Assembly: GCA_003220495.1 (NCBI GenBank)
Contig: QHSP01000017.1
Location: forward strand, 62,001-126,000
Source of the DNA: Candidatus Rokuibacteriota bacterium
GTDB taxonomy: Bacteria; Methylomirabilota; Methylomirabilia; Rokubacteriales; CSP1-6
Length of the DNA stretch: 64,000 bases
Reading direction: 5' to 3'
Part shown: in pieces, positions 1-10,635 of the stretch
Numbering within the stretch: the stretch's first letter is position 1
Layout: every line of letters begins with the position of its first letter
Notes under the pieces: generated by a model
The model's database searches: none
Told to the model about the DNA's origin: nothing
The model's input: the letters and a program-made list of their open reading frames with translations, nothing else
Translations under genes and position numbers: made by a program

Positions 1-40
1 CGATCGCGCCGTCGCGTGCAAGCGTGACGTTGTCGCCCAT
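1..40 (-). CDS. N-terminal fragment of a CDS cut by the window edge (reads MGDNVTLARDGAI..., possibly enoyl-CoA hydratase-like)
   Basis: Minus-strand ATG at 40 opens a frame to the window edge; only 13 residues visible, so the family is a guess. Confidence 0.3.
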   Translation of the reverse strand, partial: MGDNVTLARDGAI

Positions 41-61
41 GCGCGCGGACGGTACCACAGG

Positions 62-189
62 GGAGGCGGCTGAAAAAGGCCCATCTGCTTCGTTGGCGCC
101 CTCGGCCGCACGCTCAACGTACATCAAGTACGCCTCGCGTGCGGCCTTCGGGCGCCGCCTCGCATCTGGGGCCTTTTTGAGCCGCCTCC
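62..189. repeat. 128-bp imperfect palindromic element / long hairpin, probable transcription terminator or dispersed palindromic repeat
   Basis: Left arm ggaggcggctgaaaaaggccc...gcgccctcggccgcacgc; reverse complement of right arm ggaggcggctcaaaaaggcccc...gcgcccgaaggccgcacgc; centre cgtac-atcaa-gtacg. Starts 4 nt downstream of the DUF1501 stop codon. Confidence 0.85.
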
Positions 190-193
190 AGCG

Positions 194-1422
194 TCAGGCG
201 AGGATGCCGAGCGGCGGCTGCGTCGGGCGGAAGCCGGGGAAGAGCGGGGCGGCGGAGACGCCGAGGTGACGGATAGCAACCTCGGAGAAGAGGGTGCGGA
301 AGTCGGTGGTCACCGCGAGGTCGCGGCCGTCGAAGAGCTGATGGCGGCCGAGCCCCGGCCACTGCCCGTAGACGCGGCCGCCGCGCACGCCGCCACCCAG
401 CGCGAGCATGGCGGTCGCGTGACCGTGATCGGTGCCGCGGTTTCCGTTCTCGGCGACGGTCCGGCCGAACTCCGACATCGTGAGCACGACGACGTCCGAC
501 ATCTTGTCGCCGAGGTCCTGGTCGAACGCGGCGAGCGCCGCGCCGAAATCCCGGAAGCGGAGCGCGAGCTGCCCGCGCTCGGCGCCCTGGCCGACGTGCG
601 TGTCCCAGCCCAGCATGTCGGCGAAGGCGACCTCGAGCCCGACGTTGGCCTTGATGAGCTGAGCGATCTGGCGCAGCGCCTCGCCGAGCGGCGCGCGCGG
701 ATACTCGGCGCCGTTCGCCGGTGGGATGCGCGAGGCCTCGACCTTGCGGAGCAACTTCACGGCCTCGAACGTCTCGCGCCCCGTCCCGTGGAGGAGATCG
801 CGGACCCCTTGCTCGTAGAGCGACTCGAAGCCCGTCCGCGCGGCGCCATCGGACCCGGCGCGCACGTCGAATCGCTCGAGCGACTGCATCGAGATCGCGC
901 CGGCGTCGCCCTGGAGGGTTCGCGGGAGCGCCGGGCCGATCGCGACGGCGCGGAACGGCGTCGACTTCGCTGGCCGCGTGCCGACGGCCCGCGCGAGCCA
1001 GCCGTCGGTCGTCGCCTTCACACCGGGCGTGCCGGTCTCCATGTAGTCCTGCGCGTCGAAGTGCGAGCGCGTCGTGTCGGGCGAGCCGCACGCGTGAACC
1101 ACCGCGAGCGTGCGGTTCGACCAGAGCGGCACGAGCGGAGCGAGGGCCGGATGAAACGCGAAGAACCCGTCGAGGTCGGCCGCGCGCTCGCTCTCGCCGC
1201 GCCTGGGCGGCTGGAGCGCGATCGACGGTCGTACGCCGGCGTAGCCGGGATCGCCGTGGGGCATCACCATGCTGAGCCCGTCCACGGCGCCGCGCTGGAA
1301 GACCGCCACGAGCACCTTGCCGCTCGCCTGGGCGGCGTGGGCGGTCCGGAGCAGGAATCGTGGGGCTCCGGCAAAGGCGACCAGGGCGCAACCGCCGGCC
1401 TTCACGAAGGTTCGTCGAGTGA

Positions 1423-1426
<4 letters not shown>
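194..1426 (-). CDS. DUF1501 domain-containing protein (Tat-type N-terminus MITRRTFVKAGG)
   Basis: ITRRTFVKAGGCALVAFAG signal; DUF1501-like body (LVAVFQRGAVDGLSMV, SEFGRTVAENGNRGTDHGHATAMLALGGGVRGGRVYG); start overlaps the DUF1800 stop. Confidence 0.9.
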
Positions 1427-3107
<1,681 letters not shown>

Positions 3108-3111
<4 letters not shown>

Positions 3112-3707
3112 TGTGGACCTCGGCGCTGCTGCCGCTGCTGGCGCAGCCGCTCGCGCTCCTCGGGAGGCATCTGGCGCCAGCGCTCGCGGATCCGCTCCCG
3201 CTCGTCGGGGCTCATCTGCCGCCAGCGCTCCTGGTTGCGGAGCACCCGGTCGCGCTCCTCGGGTGTCATCGACTCCCACTGGCCCAGCCGCTGCTGGATC
3301 CGGTCCCGCCGCTCTTGCGGGAGGCGCTGATAGCGCTCGTACGCTTGCTGCAGCTCCTGCTGCCGCTCCTTGGGCAGCTCGTTCCAGCGCTGAAAGTCCT
3401 TGAGGACCTGCGCGCGCTGCTCGGGTGTGAGCTGGCGGAACCGCCGGTAGTTCTGACGCGCCGCATCGCGCTCCTCCGGGGTCATCGATCGCCACTGACG
3501 GTAGTTCTCGAGGGCGCGCGCGCGCTCCTCGGGCGTGAGCCTCTGCCACTTCTCTAGATTACGCTCGGCGATGGCCCGCTCCTCCGGCGTGAGCTTGTCG
3601 AGCCCCTGGACGGCGGGCGGCGGCTGCTGACCCCAGGCGGGGTGGAGGTCTGCGAGCGCCAGGATGGCGCCGAGCAGGAGCAGCGCCGGCAGGCTGCGGC
3701 GGGTCAT
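3108..3707 (-). CDS. DUF3106-like secreted protein with tandem 18-residue TPEER repeats
   Basis: Signal peptide MTRRSLPALLLLGAILALADLHPAWGQ followed by repeated [LM]TPEER...W/F-x2 units. Confidence 0.85.
3111..3593 (-). repeat. 54-bp (18-codon) tandem repeat array inside the DUF3106-like gene
   Basis: LTPEERAIAERNLEKWQR / LTPEERARALENYRQWRS / MTPEERDAARQNYRRFRQ / LTPEQRAQVLKDFQRWNE / LPKERQQELQQAYERYQR / LPQERRDRIQQRLGQWES / MTPEERDRVLRNQERWRQ: seven 18-residue units. Confidence 0.85.
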
Positions 3708-3982
3708 CGTTCCTTTGCCTCGGTCGGAGCTCGGTTCGGCCGCGGCCCGGTCTCCGAGGCCGGCATCGATTCCAAGGTGCGCATCTTCTCGAGCATGGGC
3801 ATGCGCGTGTACAGCTCTCGCTCCCGCTTGAGATCGGTCCCCTTGAGGAGATCGAGGTCGAGCAGCATCTGGGCGTCGGGCGGCTGCGCGGCGCCGTCGA
3901 CGGCATCCGACGAGGACACCGCCGTCGCGCCGCCGACCGCTCCCAGGAGCCCCAGCGCGAGCCATATGCGCGCCCGGCGCAC
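3704..3982 (-). CDS. small membrane-anchored or secreted hypothetical protein between anti-sigma factor and DUF3106-like gene
   Basis: GTG start gives VRRARIWLALGLLGAVGGATAVSSS... with an N-terminal hydrophobic segment; 3-nt gap to anti-sigma stop and ATGA overlap downstream. Confidence 0.6.
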   Translation of the reverse strand: MRRARIWLALGLLGAVGGATAVSSSDAVDGAAQPPDAQMLLDLDLLKGTDLKRERELYTRMPMLEKMRTLESMPASETGPRPNRAPTEAKER

Positions 3983-3984
3983 GG

Positions 3985-4467
3985 CTAGCTCTGGTGTTCC
4001 GAGGCAAGGCCGTCGAGGTTGCGGAGGACCTCGAGATCTTCGAGGAGGTCGAGGCGCTCGACGGTGTGAAGGTCCTGGAGCAGGCCGAACTCCTGGCCTA
4101 TGACCACCTCGTCCGGGCCGATGGGATCCCCGCGCTTCGATATCTCGCGGCCGCCCCACACGGCGACGAGGAGCAGGACGCCGGCGAGGCTCGCCGAGAG
4201 CGCCAGCGGCATGGGACGCCGCCGCCAGCCGATCTGCCGGCGTCGAGCGTCGAGCTTCTCGGAGAGCTCGGCGCGATAACGGCCCCAGCTCACCCCGGGC
4301 GGTTGTCCCATCGCGTGAGCGAGATTGCCGAGAAGGTCGCGGAGCACCTCGGCGTCCTGCTTGCAGTCTGGACACTCCTCGAGATGCCGCGCGACGCGCT
4401 CGCGCTCGGCCGGAGGGAGCTCGCCTCGGAGATAGGGAATCAGGTCGTTGTCCGGATGCCTCGCCAT
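3985..4467 (-). CDS. anti-sigma factor, zinc-finger (zf-HC2/RsrA-like)
   Basis: MARHPDNDLIPYLRGELPPAERERVARHLEECPDCKQDAEVL (H-x3-C-x2-C) plus one TM segment; directly downstream of the ECF sigma gene. Confidence 0.88.
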   Translation of the reverse strand: MARHPDNDLIPYLRGELPPAERERVARHLEECPDCKQDAEVLRDLLGNLAHAMGQPPGVSWGRYRAELSEKLDARRRQIGWRRRPMPLALSASLAGVLLLVAVWGGREISKRGDPIGPDEVVIGQEFGLLQDLHTVERLDLLEDLEVLRNLDGLASEHQS

Positions 4468-4468
4468 G

Positions 4469-5032
4469 TCAGCGCTTCTCCACCGTCTTCTTCAAGGTCG
4501 CGAGCGCCCGGTGCAGATGGACGCGCACGGTCGCCTCGGAGCACTTGAGCACCCGGGCGATGTCGTACGTCGCCATGTCCTCCTGGACCCGGAGCAGCAC
4601 CGCCGCCCGCTGGCGTGGGGCCAGCCGATCGATCGCCGACCCCAGCGCCTTCAACGTCGCTTCCCGGCTCAGCTTGTCCACCGGATCGTTGACCGGCGCC
4701 GGTTGCCGATCAAGGATCGTCTCAGCTCGGTCCTCGTCGTCGTCCCGGACCCAGAGCTTCCACCACTTGTGCTTGCGCTTGTGGTCCAGACACAGGTTGA
4801 CCAGGATCCGATAGAACCACGTCGAGAACTTCGACCGTCCCCGGAAGGTGCCCGCCGTCTCGTAGAGGCGGATGAAGGCCTCCTGCGAGACGTCGCGCGC
4901 ATCCTCGGCGTTCCGGAGGATCGACCAGGCGAGACGATACGCGCGCTCCTGATAGCGCGATACGAGGAGCTCGAACGCCGCCTCGTCTCGCCTGGCCACG
5001 CGCTCACAGAGCGCTTCGTCCGCTGGCTCCAC
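4469..5032 (-). CDS. RNA polymerase sigma factor, ECF subfamily (sigma-70 regions 2 and 4)
   Basis: AFELLVSRYQERAYRLAWSILRNAEDARDVSQEAFIRLY ... LAPRQRAAVLLRVQEDMATYDIARVLKCSEATVRVHLHRAL. Confidence 0.95.
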   Translation of the reverse strand: MEPADEALCERVARRDEAAFELLVSRYQERAYRLAWSILRNAEDARDVSQEAFIRLYETAGTFRGRSKFSTWFYRILVNLCLDHKRKHKWWKLWVRDDDEDRAETILDRQPAPVNDPVDKLSREATLKALGSAIDRLAPRQRAAVLLRVQEDMATYDIARVLKCSEATVRVHLHRALATLKKTVEKR

Positions 5033-5099
5033 TCGCCTGTCGCCTCTTCACCCTTCACCTTGTCACTCCCGACTGTCCGGCGGCAAGTGTTGCCGGCTT

Positions 5100-5642
5100 C
5101 TACCGACTCCGTTCGTCGCGCACCAGATCGCGCTGATCCTGACGAAGGTCGCGGCGGTCGTCGCGCCGGTCCCGGACGTCCTCGCGCAGCTCTCGCCGAT
5201 CTCCCGCGAGCTCGCGCCGGTCCTGCCTGATGTCACGGTTGTCGCGGGCAAGCTCCCGCCGATCCTGGCGAACGTCCTGGCGGTCCCGCTTGACGGCCTG
5301 ATCGTTTCGCAGGTCGCGCCGATCACGGTTGAGATCCCGCCGGTCGTCGCGCCTGTCGCGGACGTCCTCGCGAAGCTCGCGCTTGTCGCCCCGGATCTCC
5401 GCGCGGTCCTGCTTCACCTCGCCGGTCCGTCCGGCCTTCACGTCCTGGTGGAGCTCCCGCCGATCGCCGGCCAGCTCGTGCCGGTCCTGCCGGATATCGC
5501 GGTTGTCCCGCTGGAGCTCCCGCCGATCCTGACGCACGTCCTGCCGGTCCTGTCTGATGGCGCGCCCGTTCTGGGCGTCGGCGGCGCCGTAACCCAGCGC
5601 CAGAACTACCGCTCCCACCGCCATGGTCGTCAGAGGCTTCAT
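5100..5642 (-). CDS. secreted Arg/Asp-rich heptad-repeat protein
   Basis: Signal peptide MKPLTTMAVGAVVLALGYGAADAQ followed by QDRRELx/RDNRDIR/GDRRELR heptads; ribosome binding site ggaggg upstream of the ATG. Confidence 0.8.
   Translation of the reverse strand: MKPLTTMAVGAVVLALGYGAADAQNGRAIRQDRQDVRQDRRELQRDNRDIRQDRHELAGDRRELHQDVKAGRTGEVKQDRAEIRGDKRELREDVRDRRDDRRDLNRDRRDLRNDQAVKRDRQDVRQDRRELARDNRDIRQDRRELAGDRRELREDVRDRRDDRRDLRQDQRDLVRDERSR
5103..5552 (-). repeat. 21-bp (heptad) tandem repeats with a nested duplicated block in the Arg/Asp-rich gene
   Basis: Block DRQDVRQDRREL[Q/A]RDNRDIRQDR[H/R]ELAGDRREL[H/R] occurs twice; REDVRDRRDDRRDL also occurs twice. Confidence 0.85.
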
Positions 5643-5780
5643 CGGTCCCTCCGTTACTCGGAAATCTGACCGCTTAAACCACTGATTGATTGGACGCATG
5701 CGGTATCCGATCGTTTACGGCAGGCAAGCCTCTCCGATGGGGTTTCCGGACGTTTGCGGGCGCCCGGATGGCCCGGCGCG

Positions 5781-6485
5781 TCAGACCGCCAGTAGGGTGC
5801 CGGTGATGTACGCCGACGCCTCGCGCGCGAGCACGGCGATCGCGTCGGCCACAGCCTCGACGGGGACCCATCCCTGACGGTCGCTGTCCGGCATCGCCGC
5901 GCGGTTCGCCGGGGTATCCATGGTGCTCGGCAGCACCGCGTTGACGGTGATCTCGTGGGCACGTGTTTCCTGGGAGAGCGCCTGCGTGAACGCGATCGCC
6001 CCCGCCTTGGCCACGGTGTAGGCGATGAAGCCGCCCGCGGGGGGCACGACCGCCCGGGAGGCGACGACGACGATCCGTCCATACCGGGCCCGGACCATCG
6101 AGGGGAGCACGGCCTTCGCGGCACTGAAGGCGCTGGTCAGATTGAGATCGAGCATGCGCTTCCAGGTCTCGAGGTCCGTCTCGACGAGCGAGCCTCCGGC
6201 AAAGCCGCCGACGCCGGCCACGAGAATGTCGATCTTGCCCCGAGCGGCGACGACACCCTCGGCGAAGGCGGTCATGGCCTTGACGTCGATCACGTCCGCC
6301 GATTGCAAGATCAGCCGCTGACGATCGGCGGCGGCGACGCGCTGGATCAGCCGCTCCCGCTCTTCTTCGACGGCGTAGGGCACGGCGACGATCGCCCCGT
6401 CGGCGAGGAGCCGCAAGGTGACCGCCTGTCCCAGCGCGCCGGTGCCGCCGGTGACGACGGCGACGCGGCCGGCGAGGGTTGTCAC
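5781..6485 (-). CDS. SDR family NAD(P)-dependent oxidoreductase
   Basis: TLAGRVAVVTGGTGALGQAV (TGxxxGxG) and YTVAKAGAI (YxxxK); GTGA overlap with the upstream gene stop. Confidence 0.92.
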   Translation of the reverse strand: MTTLAGRVAVVTGGTGALGQAVTLRLLADGAIVAVPYAVEEERERLIQRVAAADRQRLILQSADVIDVKAMTAFAEGVVAARGKIDILVAGVGGFAGGSLVETDLETWKRMLDLNLTSAFSAAKAVLPSMVRARYGRIVVVASRAVVPPAGGFIAYTVAKAGAIAFTQALSQETRAHEITVNAVLPSTMDTPANRAAMPDSDRQGWVPVEAVADAIAVLAREASAYITGTLLAV

Positions 6486-7369
6486 TCGGCGGAGGAGGAC
6501 ATGATCGCGGAGCGCTGGATCTCGTCGTAGCGGACCTTGCTCACGTCGAACTCCTCGAGGTTGTCGCGGAGCTTCTTGAAGGTCTGCTCGAACGAGGGGA
6601 GCGTCTTCCGCGCGCGCGTGAGCGGAGTCGTGCGCGCGAGGAGGTAGTTCTTCACGTAGGGGTGGTTGATGCCGCGCTTCTTGATCTTGGCGACGGCGAG
6701 CCCGAGCGCCGCGTCGGCGGCGCGGACCATGTCGGCGCGCTCCGTCCTCGACTCGATGCCCTTCGGCAAGGTCTGCTTCAGGAACTTGTCGACCCGGCGG
6801 AGGATCGGCGCGAAGGCGCCGCCCGCGAAGCGCTTGTTCTCCTCGTAGAGGAGGCCGAGCGTGATGAAGTGCGGCGACTCGAACTGCGAGGCCCACTTCT
6901 CTTCCGTGGTCTCCGGATCGTCCTTCACGAGCGCTCGGTACATCCGGATGACCTCGAGCGACTTCTCCTTCAGGTTGTGGGCCTTCTCGACGTTGAGGGG
7001 GAGCACCTCGAAGAGCATCTCTGGCTCGACGACCAGGATGACCGGAATGAAGTCGGTCTTCAGCTTGTCGAGAACGGCGCGGCGATGGTTGCCGTTCGGC
7101 GTCCAGTAGACGCCCGGCCGCGGCGAGATCGCGACGATCGGGTCCACGAAGCGGTCGAGGCGCTTGATCGACTCGGTGAGACGCTTGACGTGAGTCGGCG
7201 AGAGGTCGCGCTGGTACGGGCTCGCCTCGCACTTGGCGCGAGGCAGCAGACAGAAGATCTGCCAGTGATCGCCGACGGGCTCCTGGTACGTCGCCAGGAC
7301 CCGCCCGCCGTCTCGCTCGATCTGCGAGGCGAGCTCGAGCGCCGCCTTCGAGGGTTCCTTGTCAGACAT
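6482..7369 (-). CDS. ParB-N-like domain protein (stand-alone)
   Basis: SPYQRDLSPTHVKRLTESIKRLDRFVDPIVAISPRPGVYWTPNGNHRRAVLDKL resembles the ParB/Srx N-domain motif. Confidence 0.75.
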   Translation of the reverse strand: MSDKEPSKAALELASQIERDGGRVLATYQEPVGDHWQIFCLLPRAKCEASPYQRDLSPTHVKRLTESIKRLDRFVDPIVAISPRPGVYWTPNGNHRRAVLDKLKTDFIPVILVVEPEMLFEVLPLNVEKAHNLKEKSLEVIRMYRALVKDDPETTEEKWASQFESPHFITLGLLYEENKRFAGGAFAPILRRVDKFLKQTLPKGIESRTERADMVRAADAALGLAVAKIKKRGINHPYVKNYLLARTTPLTRARKTLPSFEQTFKKLRDNLEEFDVSKVRYDEIQRSAIMSSSAE

Positions 7370-7420
7370 CGTTGAGGCCCCTGTTTCGGTCGTACGTTAG
7401 CACACGCCGGTCGACGACTC

Positions 7421-8029
7421 TCACGCGGGCGCGTTCACCCGACGCAAGAGGACCATCCATTCCTGACCCTGCCGCGCCCTCACCGAGCGCGGTGCATACG
7501 CGCGCTCGATGCGAAATCCGGGCGCGAAGAGACGGCGCACCTCGCGCTCGGCGACCGGGAACGGCGGGCCGGCGGCGCGACGTCGCAGAGGAAAGAAGCA
7601 CGCCAGCAGCCAGCCGCCCGGCTTCAGGATCGCGGCCATCGTCCGCACGTACTCGCCGCGCCGGCGGGGCTCGATGGCGCAGAAGCACGTGTACTCCCAG
7701 ACGCCGTCGAATGCGCGGCCATAGTCGCCGCCGAGCGTAAAGAGGTCGCGCTCGACGAACTCGGCGGTCACGTTGTCGGTCTTGGCGAGCGCGCGGGCCT
7801 CGGCGAGCGCGGTGGCCGAGAAGTCGAAGCCGACCGCGGTGAAGCCGTGGCGGGCCAGAAAGCGCACGTCGTGGCCGCGACCGCAGCCCGGCACGGCGAC
7901 ACGTCCCGGCCGGAGCGGCGTGCGGTCCATGAACTCCACGAGCGGCGGCGCCGGCTGGCGGATTTCCCACCCATCGCCCCCGCGCGCGTACAGATCGGTC
8001 CAGAACGCGGACGTGCTCACGCTGGCCAT
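7421..8029 (-). CDS. class I SAM methyltransferase, thiopurine/thiol methyltransferase (TPMT)-like
   Basis: FWTDLYARGGDGWEIRQPAPPLVEFM...GRVAVPGCGRGHDVRFLARHGFTAVGFDFS. Confidence 0.88.
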   Translation of the reverse strand: MASVSTSAFWTDLYARGGDGWEIRQPAPPLVEFMDRTPLRPGRVAVPGCGRGHDVRFLARHGFTAVGFDFSATALAEARALAKTDNVTAEFVERDLFTLGGDYGRAFDGVWEYTCFCAIEPRRRGEYVRTMAAILKPGGWLLACFFPLRRRAAGPPFPVAEREVRRLFAPGFRIERAYAPRSVRARQGQEWMVLLRRVNAPA

Positions 8030-8661
8030 GTGACTCCCTCGAAGTCCTCGACGGCGCGCTCGGCGCCGGCGGCGCGAAGCTCGGTCTCGGTGTGGGCGGT
8101 GCTCACGCCGATGGCCCGCATGCCGGCGCCTCGCGCGGCCTGCACGCCGACCACCGCATCCTCGAAGACCAGACAGTGCTCGGGCGCGACGCCGAGGCGG
8201 CGGGCCGCGAGCAGATAGACCTCGGGATCGGGCTTGCCCCGGCGAACGTCCTCGGCGGCGACGACGAGCTCGAATCGCTCGCGCAGGCCCGCCCGTGTCA
8301 GGAGTCCGTCGACGTCGTGCCGCGAGGCCGAGGTGGCGACCGCGCGCGGCACCCGGCGCGCGACGAGCTCGGCGACGAACTCCGCGACGCCGCGGACGAG
8401 GGCCGGCCCGGCGGCGGCGAGTCGCCGGTAGTGCTCCTGCTTGCGCGCGGCCAGACGCTGCGCCTCGGCCCACGACGTCGGGCGACCCAGGAGCAACGGC
8501 ACGGCCTCGACGCTCGGACGGCCGATCGTCAGCCGCCAGTAGTCGGGCTCGGGGGGAACCACGCCCAGCTCGTCGAGGAGTGTCCTCCAGGCCGCTCGGT
8601 GATGCGCTCCGGAATCGACCAGCACGCCGTCCATGTCGAAGATGACAGCGCGGGTCTCCAC
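8017..8661 (-). CDS. HAD family hydrolase (beta-phosphoglucomutase/phosphatase-like)
   Basis: VIFDMDGVLVDS, ATSAS, GKPDPEVYL, CLVFEDAVVGVQAARGAGM; GTG start. Confidence 0.92.
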   Translation of the reverse strand: METRAVIFDMDGVLVDSGAHHRAAWRTLLDELGVVPPEPDYWRLTIGRPSVEAVPLLLGRPTSWAEAQRLAARKQEHYRRLAAAGPALVRGVAEFVAELVARRVPRAVATSASRHDVDGLLTRAGLRERFELVVAAEDVRRGKPDPEVYLLAARRLGVAPEHCLVFEDAVVGVQAARGAGMRAIGVSTAHTETELRAAGAERAVEDFEGVTWPA

Positions 8662-8663
8662 GC

Positions 8664-9293
8664 CTAGCGAAGCCGGTAGAGGGGCGCCAGCGTGCGGAAG
8701 GTCTCGAGCGCGGCGGAGCGGTACTGCGCCTCCGTCCAGCGCGCCGCCTCGTCCGCCGGCACCGCGCGCCCGACGACGAACTGGCCGTCGCGCGTCCGGA
8801 TCAGCTCGTCGGCCAGCTCGCCGAGCTTCTCGGGCGTGAAGTCGGAGAGGGGAGACGCCGGCTCTTCGTCGTGCTCGTTCTTGAACCAGGCGAGGTGCTT
8901 CACCCGTCGAAGGACCGGCCCGACCTTCGGCGCGTTCTTCTTCCATGTGGACGCCCAGCGCCGCTTGTCGGCGTGCTCGGGGCCGATCTCGAAGAGGAAG
9001 CGCACGCAGTTGCGCGACACGGCGATCTTGAAGTGGCTGTGCTTCTTGTAGCCGCGAGCGTCGGGCCCGAACGCGACCCACGTATCGTCGGGCGGGTTGA
9101 CCGTCCGCCGCATGTGCTTGGCGACGTGCGCGAAGACCTCGCCGCCGACCGAGCGACCGACGGAGGACGACAGGCTCTCGCCGAACGCGTCGAGCTTGGG
9201 CCGGACGCGGGTGCGGATCTCGGTCATGCGCGGCTTGAATCCCTTCACGTCGAAAATCCTGAAATCGCCTGCGACGAACGCGGGGGACGCCAT
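8664..9293 (-). CDS. DUF1054-like protein
   Basis: FRIFDVKGFKPRMTEIRTRVRPKLDAFGE...HVAKHMRRTVNPPDDTWVAFGPDARGYKKHSHFKIAVSRNCVRFLFEIGPE resembles the UPF0637/DUF1054 family. Confidence 0.72.
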   Translation of the reverse strand: MASPAFVAGDFRIFDVKGFKPRMTEIRTRVRPKLDAFGESLSSSVGRSVGGEVFAHVAKHMRRTVNPPDDTWVAFGPDARGYKKHSHFKIAVSRNCVRFLFEIGPEHADKRRWASTWKKNAPKVGPVLRRVKHLAWFKNEHDEEPASPLSDFTPEKLGELADELIRTRDGQFVVGRAVPADEAARWTEAQYRSAALETFRTLAPLYRLR

Positions 9294-9507
9294 CGGTGCT
9301 CTCCTCGGGCTCAGAGGTCGACGGATCCGTCGAGAGTGCGCTCGATCGGGTTCATCGCGGATCGCAGGGATGATCGACCGTCGGCGCGTGGACGTCAACC
9401 ACGTTTTGCCGAGACCTCCCTGCTCGATTGATCGGCCGCGCGTCGAACCGCGAAGGTTACTATATGGGCTCGGATCGCGAGTGTAAACGGCGACGAAAGG
9501 AGCGCGC

Positions 9508-10635
9508 GTGATTCGCGTCCTGCAGCTCTTGACGAGCACGGCGCTCGGCGGCGGCCCGCGGCAGGTCCTGCATCTCGTGCGTCATCTTCCGGCGCGCGAG
9601 TTCCAGGTCTCGGTCGCCGGTCCACCGGACGCGCGGTTCGCCGCGGACCTCCGAACGATCGGCGTCGAGCTCGCCGGCGTCGCCGTGGACTCGCTCCGCG
9701 CGTTTCCCCTGACGCTCCGGCGCGTCACGCGCCTCGTGCGCGCCACGCGCGCCGACGTGGTTCACACCCACGGCAAAGGCGCCGGCCTCTACGGCCGGCT
9801 GGCCGCGAGGCTGGCCGGCGTGCCGTCGGTCCACACCTTTCACGGCATCCACTACGAGAGCTATTCCCGCGCGGGCCAGTCCGTGTATCTGGCGCTCGAG
9901 CGGGCGCTGGCGCGGATCACCCACACCGTGATCAACGTCTCCAAGACGCAGGATGTGGAAGCGCTGTACCTCGGCGTCGCTCGACCCGGGCACAGCGCGG
10001 TCGTCGTGAACGGAATCGACGTCGACGAGCTGGCCGCGCGCCCGGCGAGCAAGCGAGCATCGCTCGGGCTGAAGGACGACGAGCAGGTCGTCGGATGTGT
10101 GGCACGCTTCGATCCGGTCAAACAGCACGACGTTCTCGTGAGAGCCCTCCAGCTCGTCACGAAGCAGCACCCGAACGCCGTGCTCCTGCTGGTCGGTGAA
10201 GGACCCGAGAAATCCAAGATCGACAGGCTCGCGAGCGAGCTCGAGGTCCGTCTCGTCAGCCCCGGCGCGATCGGGCTCGAGGCGAATGCCTACGCGAGCT
10301 GCGACCTCTATGTCACGGCCTCGTCGAAGGAAGGACTGCCGCTCGCTCCGCTCGAGGCGATGGCGTCGGGGCTCGCCGTGGTCGCCACGGATGTTCCGGG
10401 CCACCGGGACGTCGTCGGTCACGAGACGACGGGACTGCTCGTGGCGCCAGAAGCGGGCGCGGTCGCGCTCGCCACCGCGATCGAGTCGCTGCTCGACGAT
10501 CCCGATCGGCGCCGGCGGATGGGACAGGCGGGTCGCGCGCGCGTGCTGAAAGAGTTCACCCTCCAGTCGATGGTCGCGAAGACGGCCGAGGTCTACCGTG
10601 CCGCGGCGTCGCGAACGGCTAGTCGTCGATCGTGA
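9508..10635 (+). CDS. glycosyltransferase family 4
   Basis: RVLQLLTSTALGGGPRQVLHL; ASSKEGLPLAPLEAMASGLAVVATDVPGHRDVV; GTG start with aaaggag upstream. Confidence 0.93.
   Translation: MIRVLQLLTSTALGGGPRQVLHLVRHLPAREFQVSVAGPPDARFAADLRTIGVELAGVAVDSLRAFPLTLRRVTRLVRATRADVVHTHGKGAGLYGRLAARLAGVPSVHTFHGIHYESYSRAGQSVYLALERALARITHTVINVSKTQDVEALYLGVARPGHSAVVVNGIDVDELAARPASKRASLGLKDDEQVVGCVARFDPVKQHDVLVRALQLVTKQHPNAVLLLVGEGPEKSKIDRLASELEVRLVSPGAIGLEANAYASCDLYVTASSKEGLPLAPLEAMASGLAVVATDVPGHRDVVGHETTGLLVAPEAGAVALATAIESLLDDPDRRRRMGQAGRARVLKEFTLQSMVAKTAEVYRAAASRTASRRS

Noticed and set aside
5329-5532. plus-strand Ser/Arg repeat ORF
   Set aside because: Antisense shadow of the heptad-repeat gene; the periodic codons keep the opposite frame open.
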